Assembly: GCA_903845315.1 (NCBI GenBank)
Contig: CAIMWY010000072.1
Location: 1-21,401 of the forward strand
Source of the DNA: an uncultured Burkholderiales bacterium
GTDB taxonomy: Bacteria > Pseudomonadota > Gammaproteobacteria > Burkholderiales > Burkholderiaceae
Length of the DNA: 21,401 nucleotides
Direction: 5' to 3'
Under the pieces are notes generated by a model. It did no database searches. It saw nothing but the letters and a program-made list of their open reading frames with translations, and was not told where the DNA came from. Positions 15,154 to 21,401 of the stretch are shown here, piece after piece. The first letter of the stretch is position 1. The number at the start of each line of letters is the position of its first letter. A program made the position numbers and the translations under genes.

Positions 15154-15875
15154 TGCGTTGTCTCCTTAAGCAGCATGGCATCCAAATCGGGATACAACCA
15201 GAAATTCAGCAGTCGCTCATTCGGCTTCAAGGGCAGTCCCTCATTAATGATGAGGTTTTTGTATTTTTTGTGGTTTAAATGCCCTGAGCAAAATAACTGT
15301 CCTTTGTGCCGGATTGCACTTTCTTCACTACCGTTACACGCCGAGTTTTCTTCATTAACGTATGCATGCGCCATTACTTTGGTGGGGTCCAAGCCCATAT
15401 TTGCCTTGTATTCCACATGCCACGTTTCTTCCTTCCAATCCGCAAAAGCAGAAAAGTAACGGTCACGGTAAATCTTGATTTCATAGTTCTGTCCGTCTAG
15501 CCGTGTCGGCTTCAAAACGCGATCCCCCTCACGACAAATGGCGTCCGCTGTGTTGTGCCCACCGCACCATCGTCTGTACCAGTTGGCATTGCCATAAGCG
15601 TTCTGAATAAACATCAATTCAAAACCTTGATCAAAGGAAAACCGTCCACGAATTGTGTAAACATCACTGGCAAACGGATTGACGATGGGCGTCATGACCA
15701 ATTTAAAAATCACATATAGAACTGCCAGCGCTGTAATGACTTTGTGCCGCATCGCAAAATTTCTAAGCCAAGACCAGGCTCGTCCCATTGCGACCTCATC
15801 TCTTTGAGTTTCTGCTTCCATACCCGCCCCTAAAAACCCACTGGTTTCTGCTTTCCAGCCTTCGTGCATGGCCAT
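15150..15875 (-). CDS. Single-pass membrane protein of unknown function, coupled to the giant gene (241 aa)
   Basis: No family was recognised. After about 45 mostly polar residues comes one membrane segment (about 46-66, VITALAVLYVIFKLVM), preceded by basic residues (MRHK), so the C-terminal 170 residues should face the periplasm. That domain has four cysteines in two pairs (RRWCGGHN and DAICREG; NSACNGSE and GQLFCSGH), which could form two disulfides, and many aromatic residues. The stop overlaps the ATG of the giant protein (ATGA), and nothing else is in the unit, so a functional partnership is likely: chaperone or foldase, immunity protein against the lipase, or secretion or anchoring factor. 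These are inferences from context. The first ATG (15875) has no clear Shine-Dalgarno; a second at 15821 (MEAETQRDEV) has AGGGG upstream and may be the true start. Base composition is lower in GC than neighbouring housekeeping genes. Confidence 0.8.
   Translation of the reverse strand: MAMHEGWKAETSGFLGAGMEAETQRDEVAMGRAWSWLRNFAMRHKVITALAVLYVIFKLVMTPIVNPFASDVYTIRGRFSFDQGFELMFIQNAYGNANWYRRWCGGHNTADAICREGDRVLKPTRLDGQNYEIKIYRDRYFSAFADWKEETWHVEYKANMGLDPTKVMAHAYVNEENSACNGSEESAIRHKGQLFCSGHLNHKKYKNLIINEGLPLKPNERLLNFWLYPDLDAMLLKETTQ
15161..15167 (-). promoter_or_regulatory. Strong ribosome binding site of the giant gene
   Basis: On the minus strand the sequence reads AAGGAGA, seven bases before the ATG at 15153, and lies inside the last codons of the upstream gene. 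Together with the ATGA stop-start overlap this points to coupled translation of the membrane protein and the giant protein. By contrast the upstream gene has no comparable site before its first ATG. Confidence 0.8.
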
Positions 15876-16066
15876 CGTGATTCACGGCAACTGCACGACG
15901 CTAGTCATGTAGCCCCACAAATCATTTTGGACACCTAATAAAATATGAATATTTAGGTTGTATAAAAAATATTTGCGGGTATCGAACCACCACTGCAAAG
16001 CAATTGAATGCGACGACATTGGTTTTGTGTAGTAATCACCTCTTTACCAAGGGTTAACCCCTTTGA
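15876..16066. other. Divergent intergenic region between the giant-protein operon and the sigma factor gene
   Basis: This 190-base region must hold the promoters of both directions. The centre is AT-rich. Two symmetrical elements stand out: AAATAT-GA-ATATTT (15941-15954), a possible operator for the minus-strand operon, and the perfect palindrome GGGTTAACCC (16051-16060), which lies just before the CIRCE element. No -35/-10 pair could be fixed with confidence by eye. Confidence 0.5.
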
Positions 16067-16093
16067 TTAGCACTCAAAGGCGAAGAGTGCTAA
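16067..16093 (+). promoter_or_regulatory. CIRCE element (HrcA repressor operator) in the rpoH leader
   Basis: The sequence is TTAGCACTC, nine bases, then GAGTGCTAA, an exact match to the consensus CIRCE inverted repeat. HrcA binds this at normal temperature and represses heat-shock genes, classically groESL and dnaK operons. It ends 32 bases before the ATG at 16126, so it should overlap the transcription start or lie in the 5' untranslated RNA. Here it would put the heat-shock sigma factor under HrcA control. Confidence 0.95.
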
Positions 16094-16125
16094 GATTCAT
16101 TCATTGGTACCCGAAAGGACTACAA

Positions 16126-17058
16126 ATGACAACACTCACCCACTCCGCACTGACCGTCGCCAACCCTTGGTCGATGGTGCCGCCACTTGGCAATTTAGAC
16201 GCCTACATCTCTGCCGCCAACCGCCTGCCCATGCTCACGTTGGAGCAAGAGCAAGAGTTCGCGCGCAAATTGCGTGACGAGAACGACCTAGAAGCCGCTG
16301 GAAAGCTGGTGCTCTCGCACCTGCGTTTGGTGGTGTCTGTGTCGCGTCAGTACTTGGGCTATGGCCTGCCGCATGCCGACTTGATTCAAGAAGGCAATGT
16401 GGGTTTGATGAAAGCCGTGAAACGCTTCGACCCCGACCAAGGCGTGCGTTTGGTGAGCTACGCCATGCACTGGATCAAGGCCGAGATTCATGAGTACATT
16501 TTGAAGAACTGGCGCATGGTCAAGGTGGCCACCACCAAGGCTCAGCGCAAGTTGTTCTTTAATTTGCGTTCGATGAAGCAAGGCTTTAAAGCCGATGCCT
16601 CGGCCATGGATGCTGCCACCCACCGCGACACCTTGAACCCAATCGAGGTCGAGGCCGTGGCGCACAAGCTCAATGTGAAACGCGAAGAGGTGTTGGAGAT
16701 GGAAATGCGCATGTCTGGTGGCGATGTGCTACTAGACCCAATTTCCAGCGACGACAACGAAGACGCGTTTGGCCCCATCGCCTACTTGACCGATGCCAAC
16801 CACGAGCCCACCGCCATGATGGCCGCGCATCAACGCGATGTGCTGGCGTCTGACGGCATTGCGGCCGCGCTGAATGTGCTCGACGAACGCAGCCGTCGCA
16901 TTGTGGAAGAGCGTTGGTTGAAGGTCCAAGACAACGGATCGGGTGGCATGACGCTGCACGACTTGGCCTCAGAGTTCGGCGTGAGCGCTGAGCGCATCCG
17001 CCAAATTGAAGTCGCCGCTATGAAGAAGATGAAGACCGCTTTGGCCGACTACGCTTAA
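16126..17058 (+). CDS. rpoH: RNA polymerase heat-shock sigma factor, sigma-32 family
   Basis: This 310-residue protein directs RNA polymerase to heat-shock promoters. Region 2 is clear: HLRLVVSVSRQYLGYGLPH and DLIQEGNVGLMKAVKRFDP, then RLVSYAMHWIKAEIHEYIL for -10 recognition and melting. The RpoH box, QRKLFFNLR (residues 140-148), distinguishes sigma-32 from RpoD and RpoS. The region 4 helix-turn-helix lies at about 276-297 (TLHDLASEFGVSAERIRQIE). The ATG at 16126 was chosen because AAAGGA lies 6 bases upstream and MTTLT fits the family. A TTG at 16063 would extend the frame by 21 codons, but that stretch contains the CIRCE element and is not credible. Regulation is probably by HrcA through CIRCE. 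A terminator follows the stop. Confidence 0.96.
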   Translation: MTTLTHSALTVANPWSMVPPLGNLDAYISAANRLPMLTLEQEQEFARKLRDENDLEAAGKLVLSHLRLVVSVSRQYLGYGLPHADLIQEGNVGLMKAVKRFDPDQGVRLVSYAMHWIKAEIHEYILKNWRMVKVATTKAQRKLFFNLRSMKQGFKADASAMDAATHRDTLNPIEVEAVAHKLNVKREEVLEMEMRMSGGDVLLDPISSDDNEDAFGPIAYLTDANHEPTAMMAAHQRDVLASDGIAAALNVLDERSRRIVEERWLKVQDNGSGGMTLHDLASEFGVSAERIRQIEVAAMKKMKTALADYA

Positions 17059-17080
17059 AGCAAATTTTCTTGCATGTCGG

Positions 17081-17109
17081 AAGGGTCGCTCTGCCAGCGA
17101 CCCTTTTTT
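17081..17109 (+). terminator. Rho-independent terminator of rpoH
   Basis: AAGGGTCGCT (17081-17090) pairs perfectly with AGCGACCCTT (17096-17105) around a five-base loop and runs into six Ts (17104-17109). It separates rpoH from the convergent SCO gene, whose stop codon lies at the edge of the T tract. In the other direction no T run follows, so it should act mainly on rpoH. Confidence 0.92.
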
Positions 17110-17704
17110 ATTTCAACAAGGTGTTGATGTCTTCGGCCAAGGCCTGAGGACCGCTGCCATAGCGACTGAACAAACGCAGATTGCCCTGCGCGTCAAACAC
17201 GTAGCTGCCTGCGGAATGGTCCATGGTGTAGCTGGTGGGGGTTTTGCCGTCGACCTTTTTGTAATAGACCTTGAAGTCTTTGGCCACCACGGCCAGTTGC
17301 TCAGGCGTAGGAATGAAGGCGATGAAGCTGGGGTCAAAGTTGGCCATATAGGCTTTGAGCATTTCGGCCGTGTCACGCGCAGGGTCAACGGTGACAAACA
17401 CACCTTGCAGTTTGTCGCCATTGGTGCCTAACAAACGCTTGACCTCGGCCAACTCGGTCATCGAAGTGGGACACACATCGGGGCATTGGGTGTAGCCAAA
17501 AAAGACCACCAGAACTTTGCCTTTGAAATCCGACAAGCTGCGCGTTTGGCCGTTGTGGTCACTCAACGTGAAGCCGCGTGCATAGTCTGCGCCGGTGATG
17601 TCAATGGCTTTGAAGCTGGGCTTGTCAGGGTTGCACGCCACCAAGGCGGTGGACAGCAAAGCAGCAAGTGCAGACAGAAAGACGCGGCGGGTAGACATAA
17701 GCAT
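17108..17704 (-). CDS. SCO1/SenC family copper chaperone (lipoprotein)
   Basis: SCO proteins are membrane-anchored thioredoxin-fold proteins that deliver copper to the CuA site of cytochrome c oxidase, or reduce its cysteines. The N-terminus is a lipoprotein signal with basic residues (STRR), a hydrophobic core and lipobox LVAC (Cys24). The copper site is complete: GYTQCPDVCP supplies Cys74 and Cys78, and MDHSAGSYVFD supplies His163. VFVTVDPARDT is also typical of the family. The ATG at 17704 overlaps the cyoE stop by one base (TGATG), which favours it; an ATG two codons later (17698) is an alternative and a TTG at 17707 is unlikely. It is the last gene of the oxidase-assembly operon, converging on rpoH. 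Confidence 0.94.
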   Translation of the reverse strand: MLMSTRRVFLSALAALLSTALVACNPDKPSFKAIDITGADYARGFTLSDHNGQTRSLSDFKGKVLVVFFGYTQCPDVCPTSMTELAEVKRLLGTNGDKLQGVFVTVDPARDTAEMLKAYMANFDPSFIAFIPTPEQLAVVAKDFKVYYKKVDGKTPTSYTMDHSAGSYVFDAQGNLRLFSRYGSGPQALAEDINTLLK

Positions 17705-18591
17705 CAAAGGTAGTGGTCAATCAAGAGCGCCGCAAAGAGCAGGCTCAGATGAATGAGTGAGAAGCGAAAAGTTTTGCGCGCCAGCGCGTCTGAGTAGTTG
17801 CGCCACAAGGCCCAACCATAGCCGCAAAAGCCCACACTCAACACCACCGCACTGACCAAGTACAGCCAGCCACTCATGCGGTAGATGAAGGGCATCAAGC
17901 AAGCAGCAAACAAGACCCAGGTGTAGAGCACAATTTGCAAGCGCGTGAACTCATTGCCGTGCGTCACAGGCAACATGGGCAACCCGGCTTTGCGGTAGTC
18001 TTCCACACGGTACAAAGCCAAGGCCCAAAAGTGCGGCGGAGTCCACAAGAAGATGATCAAAAACAAGATCAGTGCCTCAGGGCCCACATCGCCCGTCATG
18101 GCAGCCCATCCCAACACGGGCGGCATGGCACCCGAGGCACCGCCAATGACGATGTTTTGTGGCGTCAAAGGCTTCAAAATCACGGTGTAGACCACGGCAT
18201 AGCCCACAAAGGTGGCAAAGGTAAGCCACATGGTGAGTGGGTTGACCCATGTGTACAAAATCAAAGAGCCCACCGCACACATGAGGCTTGAAAACAGCAA
18301 GGTGTCACGGTCGCTCAACTCACCTTTGGCGGTGGGTCGCCAAGCGGTGCGCTTCATGCGTGAGTCAATGCCTTTTTCAACAAGGCAGTTGAAAGCTGCT
18401 GCCGCACCCGAGACAAACCAAATGCCCAAACAAGCGATCACGGCCAGTTGCACTTCAGCCCAGGACGGCACACCAGGCACAGCCAAGACCATGCCAATCA
18501 AGGCACAAAAGACAATGAGTTGAATCACGCGCGGCTTGGTCAGCGCATTGAACTGACGCCAGCGAGAAAGAGAGGGGGTAGCAGCACTCAT
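17704..18591 (-). CDS. cyoE: Protoheme IX farnesyltransferase (heme O synthase)
   Basis: This integral membrane prenyltransferase (CyoE/CtaB) adds a farnesyl group to heme B to make heme O, the precursor of heme A. The signature is intact: Asn68 ([12 protein letters not shown]), Asp76, then KRTAWRP with Arg81-Thr82 and Arg85-Pro86, which binds the prenyl diphosphate through magnesium. About eight hydrophobic helices follow, and a second polar loop is seen around [19 protein letters not shown]. The ATG at 18591 (MSAATPSLS) is preferred to a TTG four codons upstream. It lies 16 bases after ctaA, the enzyme that uses its product, and its stop overlaps the SCO start. Confidence 0.96.
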   Translation of the reverse strand: MSAATPSLSRWRQFNALTKPRVIQLIVFCALIGMVLAVPGVPSWAEVQLAVIACLGIWFVSGAAAAFNCLVEKGIDSRMKRTAWRPTAKGELSDRDTLLFSSLMCAVGSLILYTWVNPLTMWLTFATFVGYAVVYTVILKPLTPQNIVIGGASGAMPPVLGWAAMTGDVGPEALILFLIIFLWTPPHFWALALYRVEDYRKAGLPMLPVTHGNEFTRLQIVLYTWVLFAACLMPFIYRMSGWLYLVSAVVLSVGFCGYGWALWRNYSDALARKTFRFSLIHLSLLFAALLIDHYL

Positions 18592-18607
18592 GGTGGGGTT
18601 CAAACAA

Positions 18608-19729
18608 TCAATCTAACTGGGTTCGCGGGGTGCGTGTGTCTGACAACAACCATACCAAGGCCATCAGCAAAGCGGCTGCCCCGCCGGTATGGAACACAGC
18701 GGCTACCAACGGCCAGTCAAGCACCACATTGGACAGGCCGGTGAGCAATTGCAACAGCAACAAGCCCATCAACACAAAACCGTGTGCAGCCAAGGCCGGC
18801 GTACGGCACAACCGCCAAGCCAACGCCCCCAGATAGGCAAACACAAGATAAGCCATCAATCGGTGGGTGTAATGGATGGCGGTGAGTGCTTCAAAATGAA
18901 TGGGTTCCCCCAAGGTGTTCAAGCCCAATGGCCGCCACAGACCAAAGCCTTGCGCAAAGTCCATCAAAGGCCACCAACTGCCTTGGCACTGCGGAAAGGT
19001 GTTGCAGGCCAACACCGCATAGTTGGTGCTGACCCAAGCACCCAAACACACTTGCAGCAGCAGACACACCAAAGCCCAATGAACGTGCCGACGCAGGCTG
19101 GGGTCGATGGTCATCACCGTGACCCAGTCGTTGGTCAGTCGCTGCTCTTGTGCTTGCTGAATCAGCAGGGCCAACAAAATCAAGCCACCTAAGAGGTGCA
19201 AACTCACGATCAATGGAAAAAGTTTCATGGTCACGGTCAAGGCACCAAATGCACCTTGCAAGCAGACCCAGACCAAGGTCAATGTGGGCCACACCACACC
19301 CACTTTCACGTCGCCGCGCAAACGCCGCGTCCACGCGAATGCCGACAAGGTCAATATCAGTGCACCCACCGCCATGGCCATGTAGCGATGGGTCATTTCT
19401 ATCCATGCTTTGGTGTGAGTGACAGGCCCAGTGGGCATTTGCATTTGAGCCTGATCAATCGCTGCCTGCGCACCCACTGGGCTGGCTTGCCCGTAGCATC
19501 CGGGCCAGTCGGGGCAGCCCAAACCTGAATCGGTCAAGCGTGTGAAAGCGCCAAACAACACCAAGTCAAAGGTCAAGAACAGCGTGACCAGCGTGAGCCG
19601 ACGCACACGCTGCGCAGTCGATGCTCGCGGGTTACGCAACCACACCCAACACAGCGGCACCATGGCCACCAGCGCGCCTGTGATCAACAGATGCAGCGTG
19701 GGTGCCAGGTTGAACAAACTCTCAACCAT
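18608..19729 (-). CDS. ctaA: Heme A synthase (COX15/CtaA)
   Basis: This 373-residue, eight-helix membrane enzyme oxidises the methyl group of heme O to give heme A. The first half has [17 protein letters not shown], whose Cys72 and Cys78 can form the outer-loop disulfide, then EMTHRY (His114) and SLHLLGG (His178). The second half repeats the pattern with [10 protein letters not shown] (Cys242, Cys248), IHYTHR (His286, His289) and FHTGGA (His347). The histidines are the heme ligands of the two half-bundles. The ATG at 19729 overlaps the stop of the upstream gene by one base, so translation is probably coupled. Confidence 0.95.
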   Translation of the reverse strand: MVESLFNLAPTLHLLITGALVAMVPLCWVWLRNPRASTAQRVRRLTLVTLFLTFDLVLFGAFTRLTDSGLGCPDWPGCYGQASPVGAQAAIDQAQMQMPTGPVTHTKAWIEMTHRYMAMAVGALILTLSAFAWTRRLRGDVKVGVVWPTLTLVWVCLQGAFGALTVTMKLFPLIVSLHLLGGLILLALLIQQAQEQRLTNDWVTVMTIDPSLRRHVHWALVCLLLQVCLGAWVSTNYAVLACNTFPQCQGSWWPLMDFAQGFGLWRPLGLNTLGEPIHFEALTAIHYTHRLMAYLVFAYLGALAWRLCRTPALAAHGFVLMGLLLLQLLTGLSNVVLDWPLVAAVFHTGGAAALLMALVWLLSDTRTPRTQLD

Positions 19730-20421
19730 CAGCGACCCGCCTCGTCCCAGCCTGCGGAAGCACGCAGCAAGCGCTCTATGTCACGCTTGGCTTTGAGTGC
19801 GCCTTCGGTGTTGAGTTTGGCGGGGAAGCGCATCATCCACTGGCCATATGGATCCACCACATACAAGTGCTCACTCAAGGCATGCCCTTGCGCCGGTAAC
19901 AACCAACTGTTCAACTGCTGCGGGTCCACCCGCAACACCGTGGCTTCTTTCAAGCCCGGCAATAGCGTAGCGGGCACCGCTTGTTGGTCGTTGATGAGCC
20001 ACACCCATTCGGTACGCGGACGGTCTTTGCCAAGACCCGTCAGCAATTGACGTTGAAGGTAGAGGTTGCGCTGACAACCTTCAGCGCAAGCACCACCCGC
20101 CACACTCACCAACAGCCATTGACCTTTCAAATCTGGCAGAGCAACAGTTTGTCCGGCCAAGGTCAGCCCCAAAGTGGCAGGCAAAGCACGTGTAGGTTCG
20201 ATCAAGTCACCAAAATTGCGGCGCCCGTCTGGACGAACCACGTAATAAGTGAAGTACGAAGTCACCACCGGCGCAGCACACACCAACAACACGATCAACA
20301 TACGGAGACGACCCATGGCTGTTCGACGTGCATCAGATTGCAGCACGTCGTTGGGTGACGGCAAGTCATAGACCGTCAGGCCTAGTGGATGGTCAGCTTC
20401 AGGGCGATTTGGGTCGGACAT
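19729..20421 (-). CDS. Membrane-anchored thioredoxin-fold-like protein of the oxidase-assembly operon (230 aa)
   Basis: The protein has a polar N-terminal tail, one membrane segment (about 39-62, RMLIVLLVCAAPVVTSYF) and a soluble domain expected in the periplasm. That domain resembles a reduced SCO/thioredoxin fold: LKGQWLLVSVAGGACAEGC places Cys112 and Cys116 in a C-x3-C arrangement after a hydrophobic strand, like the copper site of SCO. Later segments (EHLYVVDPYGQWMMRFPAKL) parallel the end of the SCO fold, but the conserved SCO histidine is not evident. Its place between SURF1 and ctaA suggests a role in cytochrome oxidase maturation, for example reduction of cysteines or copper handling; this is inference. 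Its start lies inside the end of SURF1 (23-base overlap) and its stop overlaps the ctaA start. Confidence 0.85.
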   Translation of the reverse strand: MSDPNRPEADHPLGLTVYDLPSPNDVLQSDARRTAMGRLRMLIVLLVCAAPVVTSYFTYYVVRPDGRRNFGDLIEPTRALPATLGLTLAGQTVALPDLKGQWLLVSVAGGACAEGCQRNLYLQRQLLTGLGKDRPRTEWVWLINDQQAVPATLLPGLKEATVLRVDPQQLNSWLLPAQGHALSEHLYVVDPYGQWMMRFPAKLNTEGALKAKRDIERLLRASAGWDEAGR

Positions 20422-21172
20422 GACGGTAAGGTTTGATCCATTGAAACCAAAGGTAGAGCAGCAGTTGCAGCGCAGCTAAAGCAAACCATTGAAAAGCATA
20501 GGCCTGATGTTTTTCAACACCAGCAGAAATTTCGGACCAGTCGCGCATCAAACCTTCAGAGGCCGGACCAGTTTGTAACACTGTGGCCACCAAGGGGCCT
20601 CCTGTTTCAGATGCGTACTGTGCAAGATCGATATTTTGCCGAATGCGCGATGACCCTGACGCTGGATGGTCCAGCGCTTGTGCCGAACCCAGTTGTATCA
20701 ACTCTGAAGGCGGTGGGCTCAGGCGACCCTGCACATGCACCTCACCCAATGGCGTGTCGATGGGCGGCAGCAAGGTGCGGTCGAGTTGGTGACGTGGCAC
20801 CCAGCCGCGTTGCACCAAAACACGGGTGTTTGCATTAAGCACCAAGGGTGTGAGCACCCAAAAACCAGCCCGACCGTTCATGGGACGGTTGTCCAAATAC
20901 ACAGTGTGCTGGGGTAGCCAACGGCCAGTCAAATTGACACGACGGTGCAGCGAATCAAAGTAAGCAGTCCGCTCAAGCAGCTCAGCGTTATCCAACTCGG
21001 GCTTTGCTTGCTGCTGCGTAATGGCCTGGTGCCTGTCTAGTTTTTCTTGGGCACGCGACAACTGCCAAAAGCCCAAACGCACCGTCAACGCCACGCCAAC
21101 ACACAGGGCCAACGTCACCCACACAAAATTGCGGCTGCGCGGAATGGCGATAATGGTGCGTATGAAATTCAT
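20399..21172 (-). CDS. SURF1 family cytochrome c oxidase assembly protein
   Basis: SURF1 (Shy1) proteins help insert heme A into subunit I of cytochrome c oxidase. The architecture fits: an N-terminal membrane helix (FVWVTLALCVGVALTVRLG), a periplasmic domain, and a C-terminal helix (FQWFALAALQLLLYLWFQW). Family motifs include LGFWQLSRAQEK, GRWLPQHTVYLDNRP, GFWVLTPL and VLVQRGWVPR. The start is uncertain. The ATG at 21172 (MNFIRTII) is used here; ATGs at 21196 and 21229 would run further into the divergent small gene on the plus strand, which makes them less likely. No strong Shine-Dalgarno marks any of them. It is the first gene of the minus-strand assembly operon within the window; the oxidase subunit genes are expected just beyond the right edge. 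Confidence 0.93.
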   Translation of the reverse strand: MNFIRTIIAIPRSRNFVWVTLALCVGVALTVRLGFWQLSRAQEKLDRHQAITQQQAKPELDNAELLERTAYFDSLHRRVNLTGRWLPQHTVYLDNRPMNGRAGFWVLTPLVLNANTRVLVQRGWVPRHQLDRTLLPPIDTPLGEVHVQGRLSPPPSELIQLGSAQALDHPASGSSRIRQNIDLAQYASETGGPLVATVLQTGPASEGLMRDWSEISAGVEKHQAYAFQWFALAALQLLLYLWFQWIKPYRHVRPKSP

Positions 21173-21383
21173 TGTTGCAATTGCTTTTTTGGCCATCTTA
21201 GGCAGCTTGGTCTCAGCGCTGGTGTTCATGATGCGTGATGGCCGTAACGGTCAACCCAAGTCCAGCAAGATGGTCAAAGCTTTGGCTTTGCGCGTTGGTT
21301 TTTCGATACTTTTATTTCTTTGTATTTTGTTAGGTTGGAAACTAGGCTACATCCAACCCACCGGTATTGCAGCAGGCCAATAA
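21162..21383 (+). CDS. Small twin-transmembrane protein, DUF2909-like (73 aa)
   Basis: The protein begins MKFIVAIAFLAILGSLVSAL and has two hydrophobic helices (about 3-23 and 42-62) joined by a short basic loop (MRDGRNGQPKSSKMVK). This is the layout of the small twin-transmembrane proteins commonly found between coxC and SURF1 in betaproteobacteria. Function is unknown; a link to cytochrome oxidase is suggested only by position. The ATG at 21162 is preferred because the longer frame upstream lies in the SURF1 gene and is not membrane-like. The start overlaps that of SURF1 by 11 bases in divergent orientation if SURF1 begins at 21172. Confidence 0.82.
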   Translation: MKFIVAIAFLAILGSLVSALVFMMRDGRNGQPKSSKMVKALALRVGFSILLFLCILLGWKLGYIQPTGIAAGQ

Positions 21384-21401
21384 AGCTTGAGAACCAAACA
21401 A

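Noticed and set aside
16063..16125. TTG start extending the sigma factor by 21 residues
   Set aside because: The extension is made of the CIRCE element and leader. The ATG at 16126 has a good Shine-Dalgarno and the expected N-terminus.
21173..21229. Longer SURF1 start (ATG at 21229 or 21196)
   Set aside because: It would run deeper into the divergent small membrane-protein gene and adds a polar tail before the membrane helix; no ribosome binding site supports it. Not fully excluded.

Overview
The window looks like a chromosomal segment of a betaproteobacterium, most likely Comamonadaceae (Limnohabitans/Rhodoferax-like). This rests on the cytochrome oxidase assembly order (SURF1, small thioredoxin-like protein, ctaA, cyoE, SCO) lying next to an rpoH-type sigma factor, a Bug-family binding protein, and gene sequences typical of that group. 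No tRNA, rRNA, CRISPR, insertion sequence or integrase was seen.

Layout. (1) 1-463: the 3' end of citrate synthase (gltA) and a strong intrinsic terminator. (2) 464-1142: an AT-rich leader, a small exported-protein gene broken by two one-base frame changes, and its terminator. (3) 1249-1647: a small cysteine-rich protein of unknown function. (4) 1716-6173: a compact plus-strand catabolic operon with a [2Fe-2S] subunit, a molybdopterin hydroxylase subunit, a crotonase-fold protein closely resembling 6-oxocamphor (beta-diketone) hydrolase with all five active-site residues kept, and a Tat-exported Bug-type solute-binding protein. Together they suggest uptake, hydroxylation and C-C ring cleavage of a cyclic compound. 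(5) 6190-15875, minus strand: a two-gene unit. A single-pass membrane protein with a cysteine-containing outer domain overlaps by ATGA the start of a 2987-residue protein. The giant protein has a lipase-like N-terminus (Ser-Asp-His triad), LysM, glycine-zipper segments, EF-hand-like loops, a Ser/Thr-rich linker, 13 tandem cadherin-like (tandem-95) repeats, an AT-rich foreign-looking module, and a C-terminal calcium-loop region. No secretion genes lie in the window. (6) 16067-17109: an RpoH-type heat-shock sigma factor with a perfect CIRCE (HrcA operator) in its leader. (7) 17108-21172, minus strand: the heme A synthesis / cytochrome c oxidase assembly operon, read SURF1, CxxxC membrane protein, ctaA, cyoE, SCO, with mostly overlapping genes. 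(8) 21162-21383: a small twin-transmembrane (DUF2909-like) protein whose start overlaps that of SURF1 divergently.

The most interesting parts are the giant lipase-repeat protein with its coupled membrane partner, the molybdenum hydroxylase plus beta-diketone hydrolase operon, the CIRCE site in front of a heat-shock sigma factor, and the frameshifted small gene carrying a slippery T run.
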